Assembly: GCA_003670825.1 (NCBI GenBank)
Contig: QWQL01000066.1
Location: forward strand, 1 to 13,009
Source of the DNA: Planctomycetota bacterium
Lineage (GTDB): Bacteria; Planctomycetota; Planctomycetia; Pirellulales; UBA1268
Direction: 5' to 3'
DNA: 13,009 bases
In this document: in pieces, positions 1-7,031 of the stretch
How the letters are laid out: every line of letters starts with the position of its first letter
How positions within the stretch are numbered: the first letter of the stretch is position 1
Position numbers and translations under genes: made by a program
Notes under the pieces: generated by a model
Seen by the model: the letters and a program-made list of their open reading frames with translations, nothing else
What the model was told of the DNA's origin: nothing
Databases searched by the model: none

Positions 1-1
1 C

Positions 2-1810
2 GCCACGCTCGGGGGCCATACGGGTAACGTCACGGCGGTCGCCTGGTCGGGCGACGGCAGTCACTTCGCAACCGGCGCGACGGACGGCACCGTCCGAATC
101 TGCCGCTTCACCGACGGCATCGCCGAATGGCCCGGGCGGGTGCTCGAGGGGCAGTCCGGCCCCGTCTGGTCGATCACCTTCTCGCCCGCTGGCGACCTCG
201 TGGCGAGTGCATCTTCCGTGGGCGACGTGTGCATCTGGGGCGTTGCCGACGGCGAGCTCCGCAAGACGCTCACCGGCCACGAGGGGGCCACGTATGCGGT
301 CGCCTTCTCGCACGACGGCCAGATGCTGGCCGCAGGTGGCCGCGAGCGGACCGCGCAACTCTGGGATGCCATAACCTGGGAGGCCCGGGGTCGGCTGGTT
401 GGCCATGACGGCACGGTCTTCGGTGTGGCGTTCTCACCCGATGACAGCCTCGTGGCGACGGTGTCGCAGGACAAGACCGTCCGGCTCTGGAATGCGGCGA
501 CAGGCACCGCCGTGGCCCGGTTGGATGGGCACTCGGGCCGTATCTTCAGCCTCGCCTTCAACCCCAGCGGCGGCGAACTGGCGACGGCTAGCGACGACGG
601 CACGGTGCGGATCTGGGATCTCGACCGGCGGGTCGAGCGACGGATGCTCAAGCACCCGTTTCGAGTCAACGGCGTGGCCTACCTCGGTGCCGGCGACCGC
701 ATCGCCACGGCGTCGGGCGACGGCGTGCTCCGCCTGTGGAATGCGGCCGACGGAGTCGAGGTGGCCCGGCTTCGCGGTCACACGGCGGCCATCGGGTCGA
801 TCAAGGCAGTCCCCGGCGCGGCCTGGATCGGGACGGGATCGGCTGACGGTACGGCACGGGTATGGGACGCCGATTTCACGGTCGCGCCGGTGATGCGGGC
901 GACCGACAAGGTGCTCGCCGTGACGTGCTCTCCCGATCAGCAGCTGGTGGCGACGGCGCTTGCCAACTCCACCGTCGTGCTCTGGGACGCCGCCACGCTC
1001 CGCCAACGAGGCGTGCTCCGCAAGGGTGTGGGGCGGGTCAACGATGTGCGGTTTGCCCCCGACGGCAGCACGATCGCCGGCTGCTGTGACGACGGCACCG
1101 TTCACCTCTGGGATCCAGCAGCCCTTGATCGCCGCGATTGGTTCAAGCCGCACGACAGGCGGGTGTATTCCGTCGACTTTTCGCGAGATGGCCGGTTCAT
1201 CGCCACGGCCGCCGAGGATCGGACGGCGCGGGTCTGGAGCCTCGCCGATGCCGCCGCGGTGGGCCCGCCCTTCAAGCATCCAAGGCGGACGTTCTGTGCC
1301 ACCTTCTCGCCCGATGGCCGTCTGATGGCGACCGCGTGCGAGGACCGCGTCGCACGGCTGTGGCGGCTCGACGACGGCACGGAAGTCAGACGGTTTGAGG
1401 CTCACGAGGGACCCGTAAACTGGGTCGCGTTTTCCTTCGACGGCAGGCTGATCGCCACCGCCTGCACCGACGGCGCCGTGCGGGTATTCGACGTGGACGA
1501 CGGGGGCCTGGTATCGGTGATGACGGGGCCCGCCCGACAGATCTGGAAGCTGGCGTTCTCGCCCGACGCCCACCGAATCGCCGGGGTGTCGGCTGACGGT
1601 ACCGCCCAGATCTGGGACGTGGCGACCGGTCGGGCGGCGCCGCTGCTCCGCGGCCACACCGATCAGGTCTGGGGCGTGGCATTCGCGCCGGACGGCCGGT
1701 CGCTGTTCACGGGCTCATGGGACGGCACGGCCCGGGCGTGGGGCGTGTCAGTCGCGGAGATTGCCCGCCGCCGCCACGAGGGTGGGCGCACCAGCCCGAC
1801 GCCACCGTAA
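2..1810 (+). CDS. WD40-repeat beta-propeller protein (5' partial)
   Basis: The reading frame is open from base 2 to the TAA at 1808-1810 and shows no start, so the gene begins outside the window (at least 602 codons seen). Fourteen consecutive WD40-type repeats of about 40 residues are visible. Each ends in a D-G/x-T-x-R-x-W-like strand (for example DGTVRIWD, DKTVRLWN, DGTAQIWD) and many carry a GH dipeptide near the start. Fourteen repeats fit two seven-bladed propellers, a protein-interaction scaffold. In planctomycetes such arrays often follow a Ser/Thr kinase or a membrane segment, but nothing upstream is visible, so the N-terminal domain is unknown. The last ~15 residues are polar and probably disordered. 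The gene converges on the microcompartment operon and has no visible functional link to it. The WD40 assignment is firm; the cellular role is unknown. Confidence 0.93.
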   Translation, partial: ATLGGHTGNVTAVAWSGDGSHFATGATDGTVRICRFTDGIAEWPGRVLEGQSGPVWSITFSPAGDLVASASSVGDVCIWGVADGELRKTLTGHEGATYAVAFSHDGQMLAAGGRERTAQLWDAITWEARGRLVGHDGTVFGVAFSPDDSLVATVSQDKTVRLWNAATGTAVARLDGHSGRIFSLAFNPSGGELATASDDGTVRIWDLDRRVERRMLKHPFRVNGVAYLGAGDRIATASGDGVLRLWNAADGVEVARLRGHTAAIGSIKAVPGAAWIGTGSADGTARVWDADFTVAPVMRATDKVLAVTCSPDQQLVATALANSTVVLWDAATLRQRGVLRKGVGRVNDVRFAPDGSTIAGCCDDGTVHLWDPAALDRRDWFKPHDRRVYSVDFSRDGRFIATAAEDRTARVWSLADAAAVGPPFKHPRRTFCATFSPDGRLMATACEDRVARLWRLDDGTEVRRFEAHEGPVNWVAFSFDGRLIATACTDGAVRVFDVDDGGLVSVMTGPARQIWKLAFSPDAHRIAGVSADGTAQIWDVATGRAAPLLRGHTDQVWGVAFAPDGRSLFTGSWDGTARAWGVSVAEIARRRHEGGRTSPTPP

Positions 1811-1818
1811 CGATCCCT

Positions 1819-1888
1819 CGTAGCCGCGGGTTTGTTTCCTGCGGTGCACGATGGGTGTGGTGCAGGTAGGAAACCTGCACCTACGGGG
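1819..1888. repeat. 70-bp palindromic intergenic repeat, copy 1
   Basis: This matches copy 2 (95 bp downstream) at 67 of 70 positions. It has outer arms CGTAG...CTACG and an inner perfect stem GGTGCAGGT/ACCTGCACC (1859-1867 with 1873-1881) around the loop AGGAA. It lies just after the WD40 stop codon, between two convergent genes. It resembles REP- or MITE-like hairpin repeats scattered in intergenic DNA of many bacteria. A secondary role as a bidirectional transcription stop is an inference. There is no run of T after the stem, so it is not a classical intrinsic terminator. Confidence 0.8.
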
Positions 1889-1913
1889 GCGGGGACGGCG
1901 ATGGAACGTCTTT

Positions 1914-1983
1914 CGTAGCCGCGGGTTTGTTACCTGCGGTGCACGATGGGTGGAGTGCAGGTAGGAAACCTGCACCTACGGGG
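1914..1983. repeat. 70-bp palindromic intergenic repeat, copy 2
   Basis: Second copy of the 70-bp unit, differing from copy 1 at three positions. The inner hairpin is GTGCAGGT/ACCTGCAC (1955-1962 with 1968-1975), one pair shorter than in copy 1. It is separated from copy 1 by 25 bp of GC-rich spacer and ends 22 bp before the stop codon of the convergent dehydrogenase gene. The tandem arrangement suggests local duplication or two insertions of the same element. Confidence 0.8.
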
Positions 1984-2005
1984 AAGGAAGGGCGGGACCG
2001 CCGCA

Positions 2006-2938
2006 TCAGCCCGACGCGAGGACGTCGGCCAGCGTCTTCTGGAGCACGCCGGCACTCGCCTTCAGCGCCTGCATCTCCTTCGGCCAGAGCTCGATCTCGA
2101 GCGTCTTCTCTGCCCCCGCCCGACCCACCACTGTGGGCACCGAGAGGGCCACGTCTCGGATCCCGTAGCTGCCCGTCTGCACGGTCGATACCGGGAGCAC
2201 CCGTTTGGCATCGAGCGTGATCGCGTGGATCACCTCGGCGATCGACACGCCCACGGCAAAGCCCGCGCCGGTCTTTTTCTTGATCATCTCGGCGCCGGAG
2301 GTCTTCGCCCGCTGGAACACGTCGGCCCCGAGCTTCGGCGTGAACCCCGGGTACTTCTCCAGCGGCAGGCCCGCGACGCTAGCGCTGCTCCACACCGGCA
2401 CCATGCTGTCGCCGTGCTCACCGAGGATCATGGCCTGCACCTGCGTCGCCGGGCACTTCAGATTCATCGCCAGCAGGCTGCGGAAGCGGAGCGTGTCGAG
2501 CAGCGTGCCCAGGCCGATCACGCGGCCCTTGGGCAGCGGGAGTTCCTTGTCGGCGAGGTAGGTGAGGATGTCGACCGGATTGGAGACGACGAGCACGATC
2601 GCGTCGGACCGCAGCCCCTTGGCCTTGATCTCACCGAGGATCGACCGGAAGAGGACGACGTTGCGGTTGATGAGCGCCAGCCGGCTCTCGTCGGGTTTCC
2701 GCCGCAGGCCGGCGGTGATGCAGATCACGTCGGCGTCGGCGAGGCACTCGTAGCCCCCGGAACCGATCACCTGGTCGGCGATCGCCGGCGCTCCATGCAT
2801 CATGTCGAGGGCCTGGCCGTCGGCAAGATCGGCATTCGCGTCCACGATCACGATCTCGTGCACGAGCCCGCCAAGCTGGAGCGCGAAGCCCGCCGACGAG
2901 CCGACGATCCCGCCACCGCCGATGATCCCAACCTTCAT
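2006..2938 (-). CDS. Lactate/malate dehydrogenase family protein (last gene of the BMC operon)
   Basis: 310 aa, the usual length for NAD-dependent L-lactate/malate dehydrogenases. The N-terminal Rossmann motif GxGxxG is at residues 8-13, with the NAD ribose-binding Asp at 33. Catalytic residues are in place: Arg86 (LDH Arg109), Asn120, Asp148 (Asp168), Arg151 (Arg171) and His175 in GEHGD (His195). The substrate-specificity position (LDH residue 102, Gln in lactate dehydrogenases) reads Arg80 in the segment LRRKPDESR; Arg there is typical of malate dehydrogenases. The start ATG at 2938 is preceded by AGGA. It follows the aldolase gene with a 79-bp gap. In the PVM pathway a dehydrogenase of this family is thought to help recycle NAD(H). 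No encapsulation peptide is obvious, so its location (lumen or cytosol) is open. The family is firm; the substrate is uncertain. Confidence 0.93.
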   Translation of the reverse strand: MKVGIIGGGGIVGSSAGFALQLGGLVHEIVIVDANADLADGQALDMMHGAPAIADQVIGSGGYECLADADVICITAGLRRKPDESRLALINRNVVLFRSILGEIKAKGLRSDAIVLVVSNPVDILTYLADKELPLPKGRVIGLGTLLDTLRFRSLLAMNLKCPATQVQAMILGEHGDSMVPVWSSASVAGLPLEKYPGFTPKLGADVFQRAKTSGAEMIKKKTGAGFAVGVSIAEVIHAITLDAKRVLPVSTVQTGSYGIRDVALSVPTVVGRAGAEKTLEIELWPKEMQALKASAGVLQKTLADVLASG

Positions 2939-3017
2939 GTCATGGTTTCCTGGGTCTGATGTGGTCTGCTACCGGAGGGCCGGGGTCTCCCAGCCAGCCG
3001 GAGTAGGTGAAGGGGTG

Positions 3018-3920
3018 TTAGGCCGCGGCGATCCCGAGCTGCTTGCAGACCTGCTCGGTTACCACCTTCACGAGCATCTCGTGGTCGAGGCCCGCCGGCG
3101 TCACGGCCCGGGTGGCGTTCTCCGGGTCGGCGCCCATCGGGGGAGGGGCGTCGAAGGCCTTTCGTGTCACGCCGGTCGTGCCCCAGCTCGCGCGGAAGAC
3201 ATCGTTGGCGCAGATATCACAGCTTTCCATGGTCTTGTCGAGCCGCGGGTCGGTGTAGCCCCAGGTGGCCTTCAGGTCGAGAAGTTCCTTCGTCTCCTGC
3301 TTCGTCAGGTAGGTCACCCGCCCGAGATCCTTGGAGAGCATCAGAATCCGGCAGTAGGCATCGAGGATTTCGGTCCACCAGTAGGCCTTCTCCACGGACT
3401 CGCCAAAACTCACCGTGCCGTGGTTCGCCAGGATCACCACGTTCGCCTGCTTCACGAAGGGCTTCACCGTATCGGCAAACTTCTGCCCGCCCGGAGTCTC
3501 GTATCGCGTGATCGGCACGTCGCCGAGGAACACCTCCACCTCCGGCAGCACGCACTGCGGAATCGGCTCGCGGGCCACGGCAAAGGCGGTGGCATGTGGC
3601 GGGTGGCAGTGCACCACCGATTTGATGTCGGGCCGCTCCTTCATGATCGTGAGGTGGAGCAGGATCTCGCTCGACCGCTTGCGGTTGCCGCCGATCTGCC
3701 TGCCTTCCATGTCGACGATGCAGAGGTCGGAAGGCTTCATGAAGCCCTTCGAGATCATCGTCGGGGTGCAGAGCACCTCGTTGGGCCCAAGCCGAAACGA
3801 GATGTTGCCGTCGTTGCCGGCCGCAAAGCCCTTGTTGTAGATCCGCCGACCGATGTCGCAGATTTCTTCTTTGAGCTGGTTGAGCGACTTGTCGGATGTC
3901 TTCGGCGTGATGGTCGCCAT
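3018..3920 (-). CDS. pvmN: Class II aldolase, L-fuculose/L-rhamnulose-1-phosphate type, BMC cargo
   Basis: 300 aa. Residues ~12-200 form the class II aldolase/adducin domain: catalytic Glu85 in SSEILLHL, and zinc ligands His104 and His106 (HCHPPHATAF) and His167 (NHGTVSFG), matching FucA-type Glu73, His92, His94 and His155. It would cleave L-fuculose-1-P or L-rhamnulose-1-P to DHAP and L-lactaldehyde. FucA-type enzymes are ~215 aa; here ~100 extra residues follow, with a CDIC motif (Cys234, Cys237), a Pro/Ala-rich linker (~256-276) and a terminal amphipathic helix (~277-297, GLDHEMLVKVVTEQVCKQLG) that looks like a C-terminal encapsulation peptide. A strong Shine-Dalgarno site, AAGGAG, precedes the ATG. 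The gene sits between a BMC-P gene and the dehydrogenase. The symbol follows the P. limnophila naming by gene order. Confidence 0.93.
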   Translation of the reverse strand: MATITPKTSDKSLNQLKEEICDIGRRIYNKGFAAGNDGNISFRLGPNEVLCTPTMISKGFMKPSDLCIVDMEGRQIGGNRKRSSEILLHLTIMKERPDIKSVVHCHPPHATAFAVAREPIPQCVLPEVEVFLGDVPITRYETPGGQKFADTVKPFVKQANVVILANHGTVSFGESVEKAYWWTEILDAYCRILMLSKDLGRVTYLTKQETKELLDLKATWGYTDPRLDKTMESCDICANDVFRASWGTTGVTRKAFDAPPPMGADPENATRAVTPAGLDHEMLVKVVTEQVCKQLGIAAA

Positions 3921-3994
3921 GGGGGCTCCTTCGGGTGGCTAGGTCGAGGTGGTGGAAAAAGGGGTGATCGGGTGATGGTGGCGTCTTAACGATT

Positions 3995-4033
3995 CTTGCC
4001 CACGCTGCCGGTCGCGGCGGGCGTGCGGGCAAG
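3995..4033. other. Intercistronic stem-loop between BMC-P and aldolase genes
   Basis: A 39-nt interrupted palindrome. Outer arms are CTTGCCC/GGGCAAG, then ACGC/GCGT, then GCCG/CGGC closing a GTCG tetraloop, with small bulges between the three stems (15 base pairs in all). It lies in the 163-bp gap upstream of the aldolase gene, in the transcribed direction of the operon. No U-tract follows on the operon strand, so it looks more like an mRNA processing or stability element than an intrinsic terminator. The function is inferred. Confidence 0.6.
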
Positions 4034-4083
4034 GAAACGACTGTGGCCTGCAGGAAATCGACTGGTCGTAGGGGCTGGATGGG

Positions 4084-4365
4084 TCATGAGGTCACGTCGA
4101 GGTGGTCGATCAGGGCGGCAACGTAGGCATCAATGGGCTTGTCGAGCGGCTTGAATGGCTGAGCGGCCTCGCCTCCCTCGCTGAACGCGACAAGCTGTCC
4201 GTCGCCCGCGCCGAGGTCGTCCCAGGCCACGAGCGGCTCCGCAGCGCTGTCGCCCGCCGCGAGGTCCGCGGTGGCCAGCGGTACGACGAGCCGCAGCACG
4301 CCCCCACGCACCGAGGCATGGGGTTCGACGAGGGTCACGGTGCCGATGGTTTTGCCGAGTCGCAT
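4084..4365 (-). CDS. pvmM: BMC-P (EutN/CcmL family) shell vertex protein
   Basis: 93 aa. The N-terminus MRLGKTIGTVTLVEPH is the typical first beta strand of EutN/CcmL (Pfam PF03319) proteins. The conserved DDLGAGDGQLV segment (residues ~49-59) and the C-terminal I/V-D-x-L motif (PIDAYVAALIDHLDV) follow. BMC-P proteins form pentamers that cap the vertices of the icosahedral shell. The frame stays open upstream of this ATG, but the chosen start gives the family's standard N-terminus and has AAGGAC at suitable distance. It is one of three BMC-P paralogues in the operon. An 82-bp gap with a hairpin separates it from the upstream gene. The symbol is by position in the P. limnophila pvm order. Confidence 0.93.
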   Translation of the reverse strand: MRLGKTIGTVTLVEPHASVRGGVLRLVVPLATADLAAGDSAAEPLVAWDDLGAGDGQLVAFSEGGEAAQPFKPLDKPIDAYVAALIDHLDVTS

Positions 4366-4417
4366 GGTTTTGTCCTTGAGCCGAAAGCCGGCTGCGGGAC
4401 GGCATGAGTTGCCTCGC

Positions 4418-4435
4418 TGGGGCAGGATTGCCCCA
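4418..4435. other. Intercistronic stem-loop between the RpiB-like gene and BMC-P
   Basis: Perfect 7-bp stem TGGGGCA/TGCCCCA around the tetraloop GGAT, placed 12 nt downstream of the RpiB-like protein's stop codon and 52 nt upstream of the BMC-P start. No U-tract follows on the operon strand. A role in mRNA stability or in tuning the ratio of cargo to vertex protein is possible but inferred. Confidence 0.5.
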
Positions 4436-4447
4436 CGCTCGTCATCC

Positions 4448-5236
4448 TCACGCCGATCCCGTCGCCTGCCCTGGGAGAGTGAGTGCGGGTGTTCGTGTGT
4501 CGTCGGCTTGTGCTTCGTGACCGTGGCCCTTGCAGCCGCAGCCGGCTGGGGCGGTGGTGAGCTCCGCCGGTAGCGGCCCGGAGGGCGTGCGGTGGAAGTC
4601 CACGCAGAGCCGCTCCAGGCTGCCACCTGAGAACTGGGCTGGGTCGATAATCAGCAGGTTGGCGGCGGTGTCGCTCGCCGCGGTAGCCAGACTGGCGGCG
4701 TCACGCGCGGTGACCGCTCGCAGGCTCGCCGACCGATTGGCCAGGATCACCGCCACCGCAGGACGGCTGGTCAGCAGCACGCCCCGGGCGGCGTCTTTCG
4801 AGGCCTGCACGGCGAAGGACGCAATCATGTCGGCCAGGCCAGACGCAGGAAGCTGCTGGGCCTGCGGGATTGCCCGGGCGATGGCGGCAACGCGAGACGA
4901 TGCGTCACCGCGGCAGGCCGCCTGGGCGATCACGAACGGATGATCCGGCGAGGCGGCCGATCCACCGACCGCGTGCCGCACGAAGGTCAGCCCCAGCTCC
5001 TTCGCACGGTCGCGGGCCGACGGCGTGATCACCGACTTTTCGGCGATGGCCACCTCGCGGATACCCCCCGGAACGCGGTCGAGATGGGCAAGCGTGATCA
5101 CGCGGTCGGCAATCGTGTGCTCTCGGGAGACGGCCGGAGCGGTTCCGGGAGCGGCAGGCTGGGCGGCGAGGATGCGGCGCAGCACCTCTGAGACGAGGGC
5201 CTGCACGGCGGCGGCATCGACGGAGGGCGCGTTCAT
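4448..5236 (-). CDS. pvmL: BMC-associated protein with N-terminal encapsulation peptide and RpiB/LacAB-like C-terminal region
   Basis: 262 aa, no confident enzymatic function. Residues ~6-23 (VDAAAVQALVSEVLRRIL) form an amphipathic helix followed by an Ala/Pro linker, typical of BMC encapsulation peptides. Residues 69-86 (VITPSARDRAKELGLTFV) match a short motif repeated in many BMC-associated proteins. Residues ~102-215 resemble the sugar-phosphate isomerase RpiB/LacAB pattern (compare GVLL...VAVILAN...LRAV...D...A......ANLLII), but the CGTG active-site segment reads TSRP (residues 156-159), so the catalytic Cys is absent. The tail carries a GCGCKGHGHE cluster (232-241) that could bind metal. 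The start overlaps the upstream BMC-P stop as ATGA, implying translational coupling. The gene is very likely a lumen protein; whether it is enzymatic, scaffolding or sensing is unknown. The symbol is positional and tentative. Confidence 0.8.
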   Translation of the reverse strand: MNAPSVDAAAVQALVSEVLRRILAAQPAAPGTAPAVSREHTIADRVITLAHLDRVPGGIREVAIAEKSVITPSARDRAKELGLTFVRHAVGGSAASPDHPFVIAQAACRGDASSRVAAIARAIPQAQQLPASGLADMIASFAVQASKDAARGVLLTSRPAVAVILANRSASLRAVTARDAASLATAASDTAANLLIIDPAQFSGGSLERLCVDFHRTPSGPLPAELTTAPAGCGCKGHGHEAQADDTRTPALTLPGQATGSA

Positions 5237-5496
5237 GGGGTGTCCACCAGGCCGATCGTGCTCCAGCGGGCCGGCGTGGCGTCGCTCTTAAGAATCTCGC
5301 GAAGAAGTCGGCCGTCGCTCGTGATCACCACCGTGTCGCCGACTGCCGCCGCCACCGTGTCGACGGCGATCTGGGGGTCGCCGTCCGGTGACCGACGGTC
5401 GGCCATCAGCGGCTGCACGACGAGCAGCCGCGCTCCGACGAGCGACGGATGTTTGATCGTCGCGGTCGCCGTACCGATGATCCGGGCCAGTTGCAT
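5233..5496 (-). CDS. pvmK: BMC-P (EutN/CcmL family) shell vertex protein
   Basis: 87 aa, full length for the family. It has the N-terminal strand MQLARIIGTATATIKHPSL, a G-A-R-L-L-V-V-Q-P strand, and the C-terminal IGLVDTP. The usual GAG-type loop found in the other two paralogues (LGAGDG, LGAGEG) reads AAAVG here (residues ~49-53), so the pentamer pore region differs. It lies 43 bp after the aldehyde dehydrogenase and overlaps the next gene by 4 nt (ATGA). The Shine-Dalgarno signal is weak. The symbol is by position in the pvm order. Confidence 0.92.
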   Translation of the reverse strand: MQLARIIGTATATIKHPSLVGARLLVVQPLMADRRSPDGDPQIAVDTVAAAVGDTVVITSDGRLLREILKSDATPARWSTIGLVDTP

Positions 5497-5539
5497 GGGG
5501 GTGGCAGTCAGGGAGTGGGAGGTGTCTACGGTGTGGCAA

Positions 5540-7024
5540 TCACGAGCGAACGGCCGACGGACTGCCGAGGATCCGGAGGTCGTCGACCAGCGTGCAGCGG
5601 CGCTGGCGGGTGAACGTGAGCGGGGTGGTCACGCCCTCGCCGGTCGGCGTGGCGATCGAGAACGAGAGATAGCCCTCGCCGCCCAGACCCAGGCCGGCCA
5701 CGCTTGGGCCGTTCTTCACGAACAGGGTCGTGTCGAGAAGCCGACCCATCCGCGTCATCGCCCGGACGTCGTGGGAGTGGATGATCGCCGTGTGCCGGAA
5801 GCCGTGCTCGCTCTCGTGCGCCAGGCGGATCGCCTCATCCACGTCCCGACAGCGGACGAAGGGCACGAACGGCATCATCTGCTCGGTCGGCACGAATGGG
5901 TTGTCGTTGTCGGTCTCGCCGCATACGAGCTCCAGCCCGTCGCGGCCCTGGCCGCCCGCCGCCTTGGCCAGCAGTGAGGCGTCTTGGCCGAGGAGATCCT
6001 TGCATGGCACCCAGTGGCGGTGGGTTCCCTCCCCGCTCATCACGATCGCCCGCTTCGTCAGCGCGTCGACCTGCTGGCCGCTGAGCCGCAGCGCTCCGGC
6101 CCGCTCCATCGCCGCCATCATCCGGTCGAACACGGCCGCCACCACGAATACCTGCTTCTCGCCGATGCACAGCAGGTTGTTGTCGTAGGCCGCACCCGCG
6201 ATGATCGACCGCGCCGCGTGATCGAGGTCGGCCGTGTCGTCCACCACCACCGGCGGGTTGCCCGGGCCGGCCACGATCGCCCGCTTGCTCGACTGGAGAG
6301 CCGCCTTCGCCACGGCCGGACCGCCGGTCACACAGATCAGCTTCACGCCGCGGTGGTTGAAGAGCTGGCCCGCCGATTCCAGCGACGGCTCGGCCACGAG
6401 CGAAATGAGGTTATCGACGCCGATGTCGCGATAAATCGCAGCGTTGAACCGCCGCACGCCCTCTGCGGCGATTCGGCGACCGCTGGGGTGCGGATTGACG
6501 ACCACCGTGTTGCCCCCCGCAATCATGTTGATCGCGTTGCAGGCGATCGTGGGAAGCGAGTGGGTCACGGGGGTAATCGCACCGATCACACCGAACGGGG
6601 CGTGCTCGATCACGGTGAGGCCATGATCGCCGCTAAACACCTCGCTGTGCATGAACTCGACCCCCGGCACCTTCTCGCCGAGCACCTTCAGCTTCCCGAT
6701 CTTGTGCTCGAGTCGGCCGATCTTCGTCTCGGCAAACTCCAGGGCCCCGAGTTCCTCGGCGTCGTCGATGGCGATCCTGCGAATGTGGGCGATCGCCTTC
6801 CGGCGGCCCTCCACGCCCAGCCGCTCGAGCTGCTCGAAGGCGTCGGTGGCGGCCCGGACAGCCTCGTCGACGCTCCCGAACACGCCGTTGGCCCCGGCAG
6901 ACGAGCCGCTGGAATGAGCGGCGGTCGGGGCGGAGGCGGACGGCCGGACGGCGCCGCCTGCGGCGATCTCGGCGATCACCTGGCGAACGATGGCGGCGAT
7001 GTCGGGAGTGGTTGCGGTGGACAT
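5540..7024 (-). CDS. CoA-acylating aldehyde dehydrogenase, BMC cargo (PduP/EutE-like)
   Basis: 494 aa. Residues ~7-22 (PDIAAIVRQVIAEIAA) are an N-terminal encapsulation helix, followed by a Ser/Ala/Gly-rich linker (~23-47) and the NAD-dependent acylating aldehyde dehydrogenase domain. The catalytic Cys is Cys286 in DNNLLCIGEK, the equivalent of the PduP/EutE active site. The cofactor-binding segment PFGVIGAITPVTHS (143-156) and a PduP-like C-terminus (TFTRQRRCTLVDDLRIL) are present. It oxidises an aldehyde (lactaldehyde in this pathway) plus CoA and NAD+ to acyl-CoA and NADH inside the shell. The start ATG has GAGGT four bases upstream, overlapping the stop of the preceding BMC-P gene (7-nt gap), which supports coupling. 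This is the signature oxidative enzyme of aldehyde-processing BMCs. Confidence 0.95.
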   Translation of the reverse strand: MSTATTPDIAAIVRQVIAEIAAGGAVRPSASAPTAAHSSGSSAGANGVFGSVDEAVRAATDAFEQLERLGVEGRRKAIAHIRRIAIDDAEELGALEFAETKIGRLEHKIGKLKVLGEKVPGVEFMHSEVFSGDHGLTVIEHAPFGVIGAITPVTHSLPTIACNAINMIAGGNTVVVNPHPSGRRIAAEGVRRFNAAIYRDIGVDNLISLVAEPSLESAGQLFNHRGVKLICVTGGPAVAKAALQSSKRAIVAGPGNPPVVVDDTADLDHAARSIIAGAAYDNNLLCIGEKQVFVVAAVFDRMMAAMERAGALRLSGQQVDALTKRAIVMSGEGTHRHWVPCKDLLGQDASLLAKAAGGQGRDGLELVCGETDNDNPFVPTEQMMPFVPFVRCRDVDEAIRLAHESEHGFRHTAIIHSHDVRAMTRMGRLLDTTLFVKNGPSVAGLGLGGEGYLSFSIATPTGEGVTTPLTFTRQRRCTLVDDLRILGSPSAVRS

Positions 7025-7031
7025 GGGGACC

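Noticed and set aside
434..1657. Long open frame on the minus strand opposite the WD40 gene
   Set aside because: It mirrors the repeat periodicity of the WD40 gene and encodes no recognisable domain. It is a GC-rich shadow frame.
1946..2959. Long plus-strand open frame across the dehydrogenase gene
   Set aside because: It lies opposite a gene with all catalytic motifs intact, and its own product is His/Arg/Asp-rich with no domain. It is a shadow frame.
3995..4033. Reading the strong intercistronic stem as an intrinsic terminator ending the operon before the aldolase
   Set aside because: No run of T follows on the operon strand, and the aldolase and dehydrogenase clearly belong to the same pathway as the upstream genes.
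4366..4626. Longer form of the third BMC-P starting at 4626
   Set aside because: The extension overlaps the RpiB-like gene's coding end, has no BMC-P character, and the ATG at 4365 gives the family's standard N-terminus with AAGGAC upstream.
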